A stretch of DNA of 34,802 bases from Nitrososphaerales archaeon. Lineage in GTDB: Archaea > Thermoproteota > Nitrososphaeria > Nitrososphaerales > Nitrososphaeraceae. Position numbers and translations under genes: made by a program. Shown one piece after another: positions 23,735 through 33,200 of the stretch (the first letter of the stretch is position 1; every line of letters starts with the position of its first letter). Where the stretch lies: positions 1-34,802 of the forward strand of contig JANWKP010000303.1 in assembly GCA_025451315.1 (NCBI GenBank). Reading direction: 5' to 3'. The notes under the pieces were generated by a model. The model was not told the DNA's origin. It saw only the letters and a list, made by a program, of their open reading frames with translations, and made no database searches.

Positions 23735-24910
23735 TTGACAAATGAATTCAGTGAATCTTTGGAAAAGAAATTAGAAGAAACTACAAAATTAGGATTAGAG
23801 GTAGTTAAAGAAGCTACCGAGGATAGGTTGATGAAACTAAGTGTAGGTCCTCAACATCCAGGCTCTGGACATTTTAGATTTACTATTAAAGTTGATGGGG
23901 ATTATATTGTTTATTGTGATCCAGATCCAGGGTATGTACACAGAGGAGAGGAAAAAATGTGCGAATATCGTAACTTCATTCAAAATATTCCTCACCTTGA
24001 GCGACCTGTAATCCATGATTCTACAAATATTACATATTCTTATAGTCTTGCAGTTGAAGAATTGCTCGGAATCGAAGTACCAAGACGAGGACAATTCATC
24101 AGGGCTATTGCATCAGAACTTAATCGTCAGGTTTATACATTATATTGGCTTGCGATTTATGGGATATTTTTAGGACATTCCACAATGTTTATGTGGCCAG
24201 CTGGAGACAGAGAATTATTTATCGATCTTCTTACAGCTCTCACAGGAGCAAGAGTTACTCATGCTTTTAATATTCCAGGAGGTGTTAGAAATGATATACC
24301 AGATGGCTTTAAAGAAAAATGTTTAGAATATGTAAATTATTTTGAAAAAAGATTGAAAGAGTATGAGAATATATTTTATAATAATCCTTTGTTTAGACAA
24401 AGAACAGAAAATGTAGGCATTCTAACAAAAGACGATGCGATAAATTTAGGAGTTACGGGATCAGTATTAAGAGCTTCTGGAGTTGCTTACGATGTTCGAA
24501 AAGTCGAACCATATGATGTTTACAATGAGATTGACTTCAAAGTGCAATATATGAAAACATGCGATTCTTTTGCAAGAGCATATGTTCCTTTTCTTGATAT
24601 GCGAGAGTCCTGTCACATTATTCGCCAACTCCTGGATAAGATGCCAGAGTCAGGAGAGGTAAGAATGAAATTACAATCCAATCCTAAGGGTACTCCAGGT
24701 GAATCTTATAAAAGAGTCGAATCAGGAAGAGGAGCATTATCTTATTATATAGTTAGTGATGGTTCCTCGAGACCATATCGAGTAAAAATCTCTGTTGGAT
24801 CATTTAGGAATATTTTGGCTTTGCCTCATTTATTAGTTGGTTCTAGACTCGGGGATATGCCATGTATATATTGGGCTTTAAACTACTGGCCTGTGGAGGC
24901 GGACAGATAG
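23735..24910 (+). CDS. nuoD: NADH-quinone oxidoreductase-like subunit D
   Basis: 391 aa from a TTG preceded by GGAAGG. Contains 'SVGPQHPGSGHFRF' (the quinone-site HPxxH-like loop), 'DPDPGYVHRGEEK', 'RRGQFIRAI' and 'HIIRQLLDKMP'. Related to the large subunit of NiFe hydrogenases, but the C-terminal nickel ligands are absent, as expected for complex I. With nuoB it forms the quinone-reduction site. It is followed by nuoH without a gap. Confidence 0.95.
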   Translation: MTNEFSESLEKKLEETTKLGLEVVKEATEDRLMKLSVGPQHPGSGHFRFTIKVDGDYIVYCDPDPGYVHRGEEKMCEYRNFIQNIPHLERPVIHDSTNITYSYSLAVEELLGIEVPRRGQFIRAIASELNRQVYTLYWLAIYGIFLGHSTMFMWPAGDRELFIDLLTALTGARVTHAFNIPGGVRNDIPDGFKEKCLEYVNYFEKRLKEYENIFYNNPLFRQRTENVGILTKDDAINLGVTGSVLRASGVAYDVRKVEPYDVYNEIDFKVQYMKTCDSFARAYVPFLDMRESCHIIRQLLDKMPESGEVRMKLQSNPKGTPGESYKRVESGRGALSYYIVSDGSSRPYRVKISVGSFRNILALPHLLVGSRLGDMPCIYWALNYWPVEADR

Positions 24911-26170
24911 ATGGCAACAGCTCCTAAAGATTTTCGATTTGGTAACTTTGTGGGATCACTTGTTTGGTTAATTTTTTGGATTATAGTAATAGTTTCCCTG
25001 GTGGGTCTTCCTTTAATTTTTATTATCTTCTTTTATATTCCTCTTCCTTATTCTAATGGAGAAGTAATTACACCATATCTCTTTTTATCAATGATTGTCG
25101 ATCCTACTCGTACAGCTCCAATTATCAAATTCATTATTCATACTGATTTCTTTAGAGCTGCTGTATTCCCTGGCTTCGCTTTTGCTGCAATGATAGCAGC
25201 AACAACAATTTACGTTGAAAGAAAATTTTTAGCTAAAATGCAATTAAGAACTGGGCCATTATATGCAGGGAAAATTGAAGGAATTTTACAATTGATAGCA
25301 GACGGTTTTAAATTAATTTCAAAGGAGATTATTGCTCCATCTGGAGCGGATAAACCTATATTTTGGACTACACCAATTATTTTTGTAGCTACTGCAGCTG
25401 CTTTGACTGTTCTTATCCCAGTAGCTCCAGGTTGGGTTGGTGCCGATCTGGACGTTGGTCTTCTTGCCATTTTTGCAATATTGGGTTTTTTTCCATTAAT
25501 CGCTCTACTTTTTTCCTGGTCTTGTAATAGCAAATATCCATTCATAGGAGGGCTCCGAGCTCTGCACCAAATGATTGCGTTTGAGATTCCTTTTATTTTG
25601 TCTGCTCTGTCTATCGTACTTCTTAGTGGGTCATTAAATCTGACAGACATTGTGGAATCACAGTATTCTTTTTGGTTTTTCATTATTGCACCCTTAAGCG
25701 CTTTTGTTTTCTATATTTCATCTTTAGCAGAATTGGAAAGAGTTCCATTTGATTTACCAGAGGCAGAAAGTGAAATAGTAGCTGGGTGGCTTACAGAAAC
25801 TTCAGGAATGATTTATGGACTGATACAGTTAGGAACTTACCTCAAGTTATATGTTTTAGCAGCGTTATTTGTGATTCTTTTCCTGGGAGGTTGGATGGGT
25901 CCACAAATATTCCCACAAGAAATAATACCTGGATATACAGGAGAGAAAATCTATAACGCGACTGTAATAAACGGAATATTTTGGTTTACAATTAAGACTT
26001 TTGGTATGATAATGCTTATATTACTTCCTAGGGGAATTAACCCAAGAATAAGGATAGATATTCTTCTACATACAGGATGGTACAAATTAATAGTCCTTGC
26101 TTTCATCAATATGTTTATCGTCTTGGCAATGATATATGGTGGAGTAATAACCCCTGGAGGTTTACAGTAA
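24911..26170 (+). CDS. nuoH: NADH-quinone oxidoreductase-like subunit H
   Basis: 419 aa, ATG start directly after the nuoD stop. About nine membrane helices. Diagnostic stretches are 'ERKFLAKMQLRTGPLYAGK' and 'ERVPFDLPEAESEIVAGW', the conserved charged loops by the quinone channel. The N-terminal ~70 residues, with one extra hydrophobic segment, make it longer than the ~330 aa of bacterial NuoH. It links quinone reduction to the proton-pumping subunits. Confidence 0.95.
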   Translation: MATAPKDFRFGNFVGSLVWLIFWIIVIVSLVGLPLIFIIFFYIPLPYSNGEVITPYLFLSMIVDPTRTAPIIKFIIHTDFFRAAVFPGFAFAAMIAATTIYVERKFLAKMQLRTGPLYAGKIEGILQLIADGFKLISKEIIAPSGADKPIFWTTPIIFVATAAALTVLIPVAPGWVGADLDVGLLAIFAILGFFPLIALLFSWSCNSKYPFIGGLRALHQMIAFEIPFILSALSIVLLSGSLNLTDIVESQYSFWFFIIAPLSAFVFYISSLAELERVPFDLPEAESEIVAGWLTETSGMIYGLIQLGTYLKLYVLAALFVILFLGGWMGPQIFPQEIIPGYTGEKIYNATVINGIFWFTIKTFGMIMLILLPRGINPRIRIDILLHTGWYKLIVLAFINMFIVLAMIYGGVITPGGLQ

Positions 26171-26173
26171 TAA

Positions 26174-26695
26174 ATGTCATCATCAATCATTAAAAAAACG
26201 TCAACAGCAACTGGATTCATTAAAGCTATAGAATCAGGTTCCAAACATCTTATTATGAAAAGATTTACGTTACGCTTTCCAGAGCAAAAATTGAAGTTTG
26301 TTGGAGATGGATATCAGTTTGATCCAAAAAGAGGAGTTGGAATCGCAGGAAGTAGGGGACGTCATATTCTCTTTCATGAGAAATGTACTGGATGTCAACT
26401 ATGTGCAATAACATGTGAAGGTATTGCAGAAGCCATCGAAATGGTAAAGGTTAACGAAAAATGGAAACAAAATAAAAAGAGTATAATGCCACAAATTGAT
26501 TATGGAAAGTGTGTTTTTTGTGGATTATGTGTAGATGCTTGCCCGTTTTATGCGTTGTACATGACTGATGATTTTGAATTATCTTCATTTACTAAAGAAC
26601 ATTTGATATATACACCAGCACAATTAGCAGTCAAACCAAAGTATGACGGAACAGTGGAAGTAAAGATTGATGAAAGAGGAGCTTCTCATGGCTGA
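26174..26695 (+). CDS. nuoI: NADH-quinone oxidoreductase-like subunit I (2x 4Fe-4S)
   Basis: 173 aa, ATG start. Two ferredoxin motifs: Cys71, 74, 77, 81 ('CTGCQLCAITCEG', with Glu where Pro is usual after the last Cys) and Cys113, 116, 119, 123 ('CVFCGLCVDACPF'). They carry electrons into N2 on NuoB. With no NuoEFG genes here, this subunit could be the entry point for electrons. It ends in a short acidic tail and overlaps the start of nuoJ by 8 bases. Confidence 0.94.
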   Translation: MSSSIIKKTSTATGFIKAIESGSKHLIMKRFTLRFPEQKLKFVGDGYQFDPKRGVGIAGSRGRHILFHEKCTGCQLCAITCEGIAEAIEMVKVNEKWKQNKKSIMPQIDYGKCVFCGLCVDACPFYALYMTDDFELSSFTKEHLIYTPAQLAVKPKYDGTVEVKIDERGASHG

Positions 26696-27257
26696 TGCTG
26701 CTTTCATAGGTTTATCTGTTTTAACAGTAGGATCAGCGATATTTGCATTGGAAAGTCGAGAAATAATTTATGGTGCAATTGGTTTAGCCGTATCTATGCT
26801 TGGGATAGCTGGGTTTTTTATCTTACTTGATTCTCCGTTTGTTGCAATGTTTCAGATTGCAGTTTACGTTGGTGCAGTTGCAGTTTTGGTTATATTTATT
26901 GTAATGTTGGTCAGGACTGAAGCATTATTTTCTGCTACTGAAGATCGGGGAAGGAGAATCGCCGGTTTGATATTTTCATTATTGATGATGGTGGGAATTG
27001 GAGTTCTTCTCTTTAGCTCGATTTTTTCCACTGCTGAGTTTAGTCCTTTGATGGAAAAAATAGTTACTAAAATCGGTAATGAGATGCTGACTTATTATTC
27101 CCCTGTCTTTATATTATTGGGCCTAACTTTAGCTGGGGCAATTATAGGCGCGTTAACCCTTGCACGAAGAGAAGATAGTGATCAGTTTACTAGTGCAAGT
27201 CCACAATATAAAAAAATACAGGTTGATAAAAAAGCCGAGGAAAAGGAGCAGGTCTAA
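26688..27257 (+). CDS. nuoJ: NADH-quinone oxidoreductase-like subunit J
   Basis: 189 aa. I place the start at ATG 26688, after a clear AAGAGGAG ribosome site inside the end of nuoI, rather than at the ATGs seven and six codons earlier, which would run through that site. Five membrane helices; 'VAMFQIAVYVGAVAVLVIFIVML' is the conserved third helix. The C-terminal tail is charged and Lys-rich. Confidence 0.9.
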   Translation: MADAAFIGLSVLTVGSAIFALESREIIYGAIGLAVSMLGIAGFFILLDSPFVAMFQIAVYVGAVAVLVIFIVMLVRTEALFSATEDRGRRIAGLIFSLLMMVGIGVLLFSSIFSTAEFSPLMEKIVTKIGNEMLTYYSPVFILLGLTLAGAIIGALTLARREDSDQFTSASPQYKKIQVDKKAEEKEQV

Positions 27258-27260
27258 CCG

Positions 27261-27563
27261 ATGACTGAATTAATCAACTTTGTTACAGTTTCTTTAATTC
27301 TCGTTGGCATAGGAATTTACGGCCTTGTCGTAAAGCGAAACGCAATAAGGATGATCTTTGCAATAGAAATAATTGCAAATGCTGCAAATCTGAATTTAAT
27401 TGCATTTTCACGATATTTGGGTGATATACAAGGGCAGATATTCGCCCTCTTTGCAATCGCAATAGCTGCAGCTGAGGTAGCTGTTGGCTTGGCCATAATA
27501 ATTATTGCTTATAGGCTTTACAAAGATATTGACGTTGCAGCCTACAAATTTTTGCGAGGTTAA
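27261..27563 (+). CDS. nuoK: NADH-quinone oxidoreductase-like subunit K
   Basis: 100 aa, ATG start three bases after nuoJ. Three membrane helices, the second with the buried Glu in 'MIFAIEIIANAANLNLIAF', the third with 'AIAAAEVAVGLAIII'. Both acidic residues are part of the proton path. The size is exactly that of NuoK. Confidence 0.94.
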   Translation: MTELINFVTVSLILVGIGIYGLVVKRNAIRMIFAIEIIANAANLNLIAFSRYLGDIQGQIFALFAIAIAAAEVAVGLAIIIIAYRLYKDIDVAAYKFLRG

Positions 27564-27567
27564 CAAT

Positions 27568-27615
27568 ATGACGATTTTTATTGATTATTCATATAAAGAT
27601 GGAGAAAAAAATTAG
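27568..27615 (+). other. 15-codon reading frame directly before nuoM
   Basis: ATG at 27568 opens a frame of 15 residues ('MTIFIDYSYKDGEKN') that stops with TAG immediately before the ATG of nuoM and in the same frame. The TAGATG junction could couple translation or act as a leader. It may equally be chance; nothing marks it as a protein. A GGAG at 27600-27604 serves nuoM. Confidence 0.25.
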
Positions 27616-29430
27616 ATGGCTACTGAATCTGGAATATTGATGGCATCTATCTTTCTACCTTTATTACTCTCTCCATTGGCTTATTTTTTAGGAAAAAAAA
27701 GAGGAGCAGGTGTTGTTACTTGGTTTTCCTTTGGTACCTTAGTTATAAGTACAATTTTATTGATTATTCCTATCCTTACTCTCTCAAAAGAAAATCCTGT
27801 ATATGAAGAATCTTATGTTTGGAGCCAATTTGGCAATTTTGGATTGAAACTTGATGGCTTCAGTATTACCTTTGCTGTAACCGTCTATATCTTGTCCGCT
27901 GTAATAGCGATATTTTCAAGAGAATACATGATTAGAAAAATTGCTGGACATTTTGATAACCTGGAAAAGCCCAACTCTCACTCCAATAATACAAATAATG
28001 ATTCTGGTGAAGAAGAATTGAATAAAAATAATTTAACTAGTAATAGCGGAAGGGGTCAACTTGAGAGCCTTTACAGTATCGAGCCTTCATATAAACAACA
28101 TATAGATACTCAAATGGGACTGTATTTTGCCCTTTTTCTCACATTCGCTATGGGAATGGTAGGTACAGTACTATCAACAAATCTGATCGAATTTTATGTA
28201 TTTTTTGAATTAATGCTTGTTCCTGCATTCTTTTTAATAGCCCTCTATGGTTATTCTACTAGAAAAAGAGTCTCCCTTATGTTCTTTTTTTGGACACATG
28301 TAGGTGCAGTTTTATTATTATTGGGTATGCTGGCAATGGGTTTGTTCGCAGGGGGTTTTGATTTTGAAACTATCAAATCAAATGTATCAAAAATTCCATC
28401 ACAATGGATGACACTAATTGTATTTGCTGTTGTTATTGGAATCGCAGTAAAGTTAGGCGCTTTTCTACTTCACATATGGATACCTCATACTTACGCGGAA
28501 TCCCCTACTCCTATTTCTGCTTTAATTGCTGGACCTATGAGCGCTATAGGCGTTTATGCACTATTAAGAATTTGGATAGATCTTCTTTCCATATCCTATT
28601 CGGATTATAGTATTTACATAAACTTTTGGGGAGTAGTAACTATGGTTTATGGAGGTGCCATGGCTTTGATGCAGGATGATATCAAAAAGTTATTGGCTTA
28701 TTCGAGCATCAGCCACATGGGTTATATAATTTTTGGATTAGGCAGTCAAAGCATATTAGGTGTAACAGGTAGCGCATTAATGTGGATTCCTCACGCACTA
28801 GGTGAGACAATTCTTTTCTTGATGGCAGGTTCTTTGATTCTGCGAACCAATACAAGAGGTATGTCAAACTTGGGCGGTATTGCAAGAAAAATGCCTTATA
28901 CCGCTACCATCGCCATGATCGCTGTATTAACAATGATAGGAGTACCTCCCACAACTGGTTTTATGGCTGAATGGATAATGTTTACTGGTGCCTTACAAAC
29001 AGGAACGGAAAATATGGATTCTTTTAGAGTTGTTTTGTTTTCTATTGCGATTCTTACTACTATCTTAACTTCTTCATATCTATTAGTGATGTATAAAAAA
29101 ATATTCTTTGGAAAAATTTCACCTCGGTTCGAAAAATTACGAGATGTCAACAGATATGCAATAATTCCTATGGCATTTGTAGCGAGTTTGGCATTATTTT
29201 TGGGAGTTTATCCTGCTCCTATTATTAATCCTATAATAACATATTCAGAAACAATTTTTTCAGATTTTCCAGAAATTGTTTCTCTTCCAACAATTACTAG
29301 TTTAAATACTAAAATTGTAGCCTCTGCAATTATTGTACAAGAAGAATATGCAAGTTTTCTAGATAGAGATGATACAAATTTTCATCACTCAGAGGAATTC
29401 AAAAGTATAAAGATTAAGGAGAATAGGTGA
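27616..29430 (+). CDS. nuoM: NADH-quinone oxidoreductase-like subunit M (proton pump)
   Basis: 604 aa, ATG start. Antiporter-like subunit with the transmembrane Glu in 'YVFFELMLVPAFFLI', the Lys/Pro helix in 'SPTPISALIAG', and 'DDIKKLLAYSSISHMGYI'. An insertion of about 50 residues (about 112-164) after the third membrane segment is hydrophilic and Asn/Ser/Glu-rich, and is not expected in the core fold. A C-terminal hydrophilic tail of ~50 residues follows the last helix. Its end overlaps the nuoL start (GTGA). Confidence 0.93.
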   Translation: MATESGILMASIFLPLLLSPLAYFLGKKRGAGVVTWFSFGTLVISTILLIIPILTLSKENPVYEESYVWSQFGNFGLKLDGFSITFAVTVYILSAVIAIFSREYMIRKIAGHFDNLEKPNSHSNNTNNDSGEEELNKNNLTSNSGRGQLESLYSIEPSYKQHIDTQMGLYFALFLTFAMGMVGTVLSTNLIEFYVFFELMLVPAFFLIALYGYSTRKRVSLMFFFWTHVGAVLLLLGMLAMGLFAGGFDFETIKSNVSKIPSQWMTLIVFAVVIGIAVKLGAFLLHIWIPHTYAESPTPISALIAGPMSAIGVYALLRIWIDLLSISYSDYSIYINFWGVVTMVYGGAMALMQDDIKKLLAYSSISHMGYIIFGLGSQSILGVTGSALMWIPHALGETILFLMAGSLILRTNTRGMSNLGGIARKMPYTATIAMIAVLTMIGVPPTTGFMAEWIMFTGALQTGTENMDSFRVVLFSIAILTTILTSSYLLVMYKKIFFGKISPRFEKLRDVNRYAIIPMAFVASLALFLGVYPAPIINPIITYSETIFSDFPEIVSLPTITSLNTKIVASAIIVQEEYASFLDRDDTNFHHSEEFKSIKIKENR

Positions 29431-31610
29431 AAAAAAAAATGGTTGAATCAATAGGGTTTGAAGGAATTGCCATAAATGCGTGGCTTGTGTGGATAGTCCC
29501 CTTTATAGGTGCAGCATTAATTCCCGCTTTGGCTAAAAAAAGTATTAGATTTTCAAATATGAGTGCTGTTGGATTTGCAATTATCAGCGCGCTTCTTGCC
29601 GCTACTCTCATTCCAATAGTTGTTTCTGGAAGTGAGATCCATAGTCAGATCCCATGGATCCCTACATTAAATATCAAAGCAGGGATACTTGCAGACCCAC
29701 TAAGTGTTATCATGACAAATCTTGTAGCCTGGATTTGTTCATTAATTATTATTTACTCTGTTGGTTACATGCATGGGGATAGAGATCTTACACGATATTG
29801 GTTCTTTATGTTATTTTTTATAGGATCAATGCAATTGATAGTTCTATCCGATAACTTGTTAATGGTATTCTTTGGATGGGAAGGTGTAGGTTTTGCATCT
29901 TATGCATTGATAGGATTTTGGTATGCTGATAGAAAAAAAGATTATGTCGGCAGAGAAGGCCATATTGTTAGAGGAATAGCAATGTGGGCATCACCTACGC
30001 ATGCAGGAATAAAGGCATTCTTGATGACACGAGCAGGTGATGTTATGATGCTTTCCGGTATGTTTTTGATTTTTATGCATGCTGGGACTTTTGGTTTTAA
30101 AGAACTTTTAGCTGATCAAACTTGGGCCCATAACATGATGGAACAAAACCTTTTGGTACCTGCCGCTATTCTTCTTTTTGGAGGAGCAATAGGCAAATCT
30201 GCTCAATTTCCATTGAACGAATGGTTATTAGAAGCTATGACTGGCCCTACTCCTGTTTCTGCATTGATACATGCTGCTACAATGGTTAAAGCTGGTGTCT
30301 TTCTTGTTGCGAGGATTGGACCTCTATTTTTCGCTTTGGCAGCATTTGATGCCGCAGCATTCTTTGAGGTAGTTGCATGGATAGGTGCCATAACTGCATT
30401 CCTGCTTGCTACTCAAGCCATTGTGAATCCTGAAATCAAAAAAGTATTGGCATATTCTACTGGGTCACAAATTGGTTATATGATGATGGCACTAGGAATT
30501 GCAGGGCTCTCTACACAATTCGTCGATGGTTATACTGCTGGATTCTTTCATCTAATGAGTCATGCAATGTTTAAAGCTTCATTGTTTATGGCAGCTGGTG
30601 CGATATTACATGTAGTAGGTTCAAGATTTATGACGGATATGGGGGGATTAAGAAAAAATATGAATAAAACATTTATTTTTATGCTACTTTCGGGCCTCTC
30701 ACTAGCAGGTGCTCCCTTAATAACTTCTGGGTTTTGGAGTAAGGATGCGATTTTTGCTGCACTTTTAGAATCCGGAACATCCACAGGGATATCACTTTTC
30801 TTCATTGCATTCATAGTTGCAATAATGACTGCATTCTATACTTTTAGGATGGTAGGAATGGTCTTTTTCGGTACAAAGAGTAAACATATACAAACTATCG
30901 AACAAAATTCTTTTAATAAGTCTCAATATGTGTCCTCTATCTCTTCCGATCCTACAGATGAACAGAGATTGAAACCAGACCATGAAAATAGCTTGAAACA
31001 TGATTCAAAACATCAGATTCATGAGGTGAAAGCAGTCATGTGGGTCCCATTTGCGATTTTGGCAGTTTCTACTGTACTTATAGGATTAGTTGGATTTATC
31101 TTTGAAGAAGAGATTCATTCTATCATGGCTTCCTATCTTTCCAGCTCATTTGGTATTGGAGAAACAATTAGCACTCATAATTCAGCCACCAACATTAAGC
31201 AGAATGCAAGCCCAACAACCGAAGGATTAAACCCTATTGCTTTGTTATCATCATTTGTAGCCTTTGGTATTGGATCAGGATTAGGAATATTTTTCTATAT
31301 TATTAGAAAAAAGGATCCGGAAATTATTTCGAAATACCCCGTTTTAAAGCAGACATGGCTTTTCTTGTATAATAGATGGTATCTTAATAGTTTCTTGTAT
31401 TGGGGTTTTGTAAAAATACCGCTACGTCTATATAAACTCATTTGGTTATATTTTGAGAATATCATCGCGCAGGGAATTAATCCTGCTTTACAGTACTCTA
31501 TGAGCTTTATGTCAAAATGGGTAAAATATACTCAGACTGGGGTTACCCAAACATATCTTTTTGTCTTTGCGGCTGGAATTATTGTCGTTCTAATTATGTT
31601 ATATTTATAG
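29427..31610 (+). CDS. nuoL: NADH-quinone oxidoreductase-like subunit L (proton pump)
   Basis: 727 aa from a GTG that overlaps the nuoM stop by four bases. An AAGGAG lies five bases before it, which favours GTG over the ATG four codons later. Core motifs: 'FFGWEGVGFASYALIGFWY', 'FPLNEWLLEAMTGPTPVSAL', 'HAATMVKAGVFLVARIGPLF' and 'KKVLAYSTGSQIGYMM'. Two hydrophilic insertions (about 485-533 and 570-602) separate late helices. The long lateral helix and last anchors typical of NuoL follow. The ten A after the GTG make this start dependent on an exact homopolymer count. Confidence 0.93.
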   Translation: MKKKMVESIGFEGIAINAWLVWIVPFIGAALIPALAKKSIRFSNMSAVGFAIISALLAATLIPIVVSGSEIHSQIPWIPTLNIKAGILADPLSVIMTNLVAWICSLIIIYSVGYMHGDRDLTRYWFFMLFFIGSMQLIVLSDNLLMVFFGWEGVGFASYALIGFWYADRKKDYVGREGHIVRGIAMWASPTHAGIKAFLMTRAGDVMMLSGMFLIFMHAGTFGFKELLADQTWAHNMMEQNLLVPAAILLFGGAIGKSAQFPLNEWLLEAMTGPTPVSALIHAATMVKAGVFLVARIGPLFFALAAFDAAAFFEVVAWIGAITAFLLATQAIVNPEIKKVLAYSTGSQIGYMMMALGIAGLSTQFVDGYTAGFFHLMSHAMFKASLFMAAGAILHVVGSRFMTDMGGLRKNMNKTFIFMLLSGLSLAGAPLITSGFWSKDAIFAALLESGTSTGISLFFIAFIVAIMTAFYTFRMVGMVFFGTKSKHIQTIEQNSFNKSQYVSSISSDPTDEQRLKPDHENSLKHDSKHQIHEVKAVMWVPFAILAVSTVLIGLVGFIFEEEIHSIMASYLSSSFGIGETISTHNSATNIKQNASPTTEGLNPIALLSSFVAFGIGSGLGIFFYIIRKKDPEIISKYPVLKQTWLFLYNRWYLNSFLYWGFVKIPLRLYKLIWLYFENIIAQGINPALQYSMSFMSKWVKYTQTGVTQTYLFVFAAGIIVVLIMLYL

Positions 31611-31631
31611 GAGGAATGGGAGGAACAAGAA

Positions 31632-33179
31632 ATGATTGATATTTCGTCTACGCCAATTATAATAATTATACTCCTTGGCTCAGTAGGTCTTGCAATACCT
31701 ATAATAGATGCTTACAAAAAAGAGAAAGGAAAAAATAAAAATAAACTTTTTAGTGCGATAACTTTTGGTACGTTAATGCTCGCATTACTTATTGTAATCT
31801 CTCGAGTGATAGGTGGAGAACTTCTTCCTGCTATGAGTTTTGGGAAGGATGTGCTTGCAGATGATATGTTCGGTTCTTTCTTTGCTGTTTCTCTATTAAT
31901 CGTATCTATAATGGTATCAGCTTCATCATGGAACTACATGAAAGGAATTTCGAATTCTGCATCTTATTATTCGTTAATTTTACTTTCAACGATCGGAATG
32001 ATATTGATAGCATATTCGACCGATTTTGTGATGTTATTTATCGCATGGGAACTTATGTCAATACCTACTTACGCTCTAGCAGCATTTTCCAAAAAAGATC
32101 CTATTTCAAATGAAGCTGCTATAAAGTATTTTATGTTTGGAGCTTTTTCGTCGTCAATTCTAGTGCTTGCGATAGGATTTGTTTATGCAGTTACAGGTAC
32201 AACAAACATAGGTGATTCCATAACTATTCTTGCTGAACTTTCAGCCCCAAACCAAACAGCAGATCATAATCTCGGAGGTGTTATTCCTATTTCTTATCTT
32301 GCAATAGGTTTGTTTATTGCTGGCTTTGGATTTAAAATGGGATTGGTTCCATTTCATATGTGGCTTCCTGATGCATATGAAGGTGCTCCTACAACAATAG
32401 GTGCCTTGTTAGCTGCAGGAACAAAAAAAGCAGGGTTTGCAGCGGCCATAAGAGTTATAGTATTAGGGATGTTCGCCATTGGTCTGGATTGGAGTATAGT
32501 TCTTGCTATTTTAGCAGTTATTACCATGACAGTAGGTAATTTTGGTGCTCTTATACAAAAAAGTGTCCCTAGGATGATGGCTTATTCCAGTGTAGCTCAA
32601 GCCGGTTACATGATGATTGGACTGGCATTGGCCCCATACGCAAGTTCTGCCTTAGATGGCTCACTTTTTCACATTCTTAATCATGCTGTAATGAAATCAG
32701 CATCATTTTTGGCTATTGCTGCTGTTGCAATAGCATTAGCCAGTTACAGTTTAGAAAAATATACTGGACTTGGTAGAAAAATGCCTATAACCGCCATCGC
32801 ATTATCAATATCGTTACTAGCCCTTGCTGGTGTTCCTCCGTTGAATGGTTTTTGGAGTAAATTGGTACTTTTTCAATCTGCTATTGATAGTGGAACCGTT
32901 ATCTCATGGGGTCCCTACTTAGCTATCGCTGGATTATTAAATAGTGCCTTATCTCTAGGTTATTATTTATGGATTATCAAAAAAATGTACCTAGATGAAA
33001 GTGGTGACATGTCCAGGGTAAAAGAACCCAAGGCTATTATATGTGTATTAGTATTTGCAATAATCTTTATGGTAGGCTTTGGTATATGGCATGCGCCATT
33101 ATTAGAATTTGCCTCAATATCTGTTCCCTCACACATTGATCAAATAGCTCCATCATTTGGAAACATAACTAATAATTAA
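31632..33179 (+). CDS. nuoN: NADH-quinone oxidoreductase-like subunit N (proton pump)
   Basis: 515 aa, ATG start, preceded by GGAGGAATGGGAGG. Antiporter-like with 'IAWELMSIPTYALAAF', 'PFHMWLPDAYEGAPTTIGALL', 'AAGTKKAGFAA' and 'PRMMAYSSVAQAGYMMIGL'. Final gene of the operon. No NuoE, F or G follows: about 690 bases of AT-rich non-coding DNA do. Confidence 0.94.
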   Translation: MIDISSTPIIIIILLGSVGLAIPIIDAYKKEKGKNKNKLFSAITFGTLMLALLIVISRVIGGELLPAMSFGKDVLADDMFGSFFAVSLLIVSIMVSASSWNYMKGISNSASYYSLILLSTIGMILIAYSTDFVMLFIAWELMSIPTYALAAFSKKDPISNEAAIKYFMFGAFSSSILVLAIGFVYAVTGTTNIGDSITILAELSAPNQTADHNLGGVIPISYLAIGLFIAGFGFKMGLVPFHMWLPDAYEGAPTTIGALLAAGTKKAGFAAAIRVIVLGMFAIGLDWSIVLAILAVITMTVGNFGALIQKSVPRMMAYSSVAQAGYMMIGLALAPYASSALDGSLFHILNHAVMKSASFLAIAAVAIALASYSLEKYTGLGRKMPITAIALSISLLALAGVPPLNGFWSKLVLFQSAIDSGTVISWGPYLAIAGLLNSALSLGYYLWIIKKMYLDESGDMSRVKEPKAIICVLVFAIIFMVGFGIWHAPLLEFASISVPSHIDQIAPSFGNITNN

Positions 33180-33189
33180 AAATCCCTAC

Positions 33190-33200
33190 TTTTTAATTTT
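33190..33200 (+). terminator. Candidate T-rich terminator after nuoN
   Basis: TTTTTAATTTT about 10 bases after the nuoN stop, the kind of oligo-T run at which archaeal RNA polymerase often stops. There is no hairpin. More T-runs follow within 200 bases. Confidence 0.35.

Noticed and set aside
25210-25683. Minus-strand open frame of 157 codons opposite nuoH
   Set aside because: Antisense of conserved membrane helices; no start signal.
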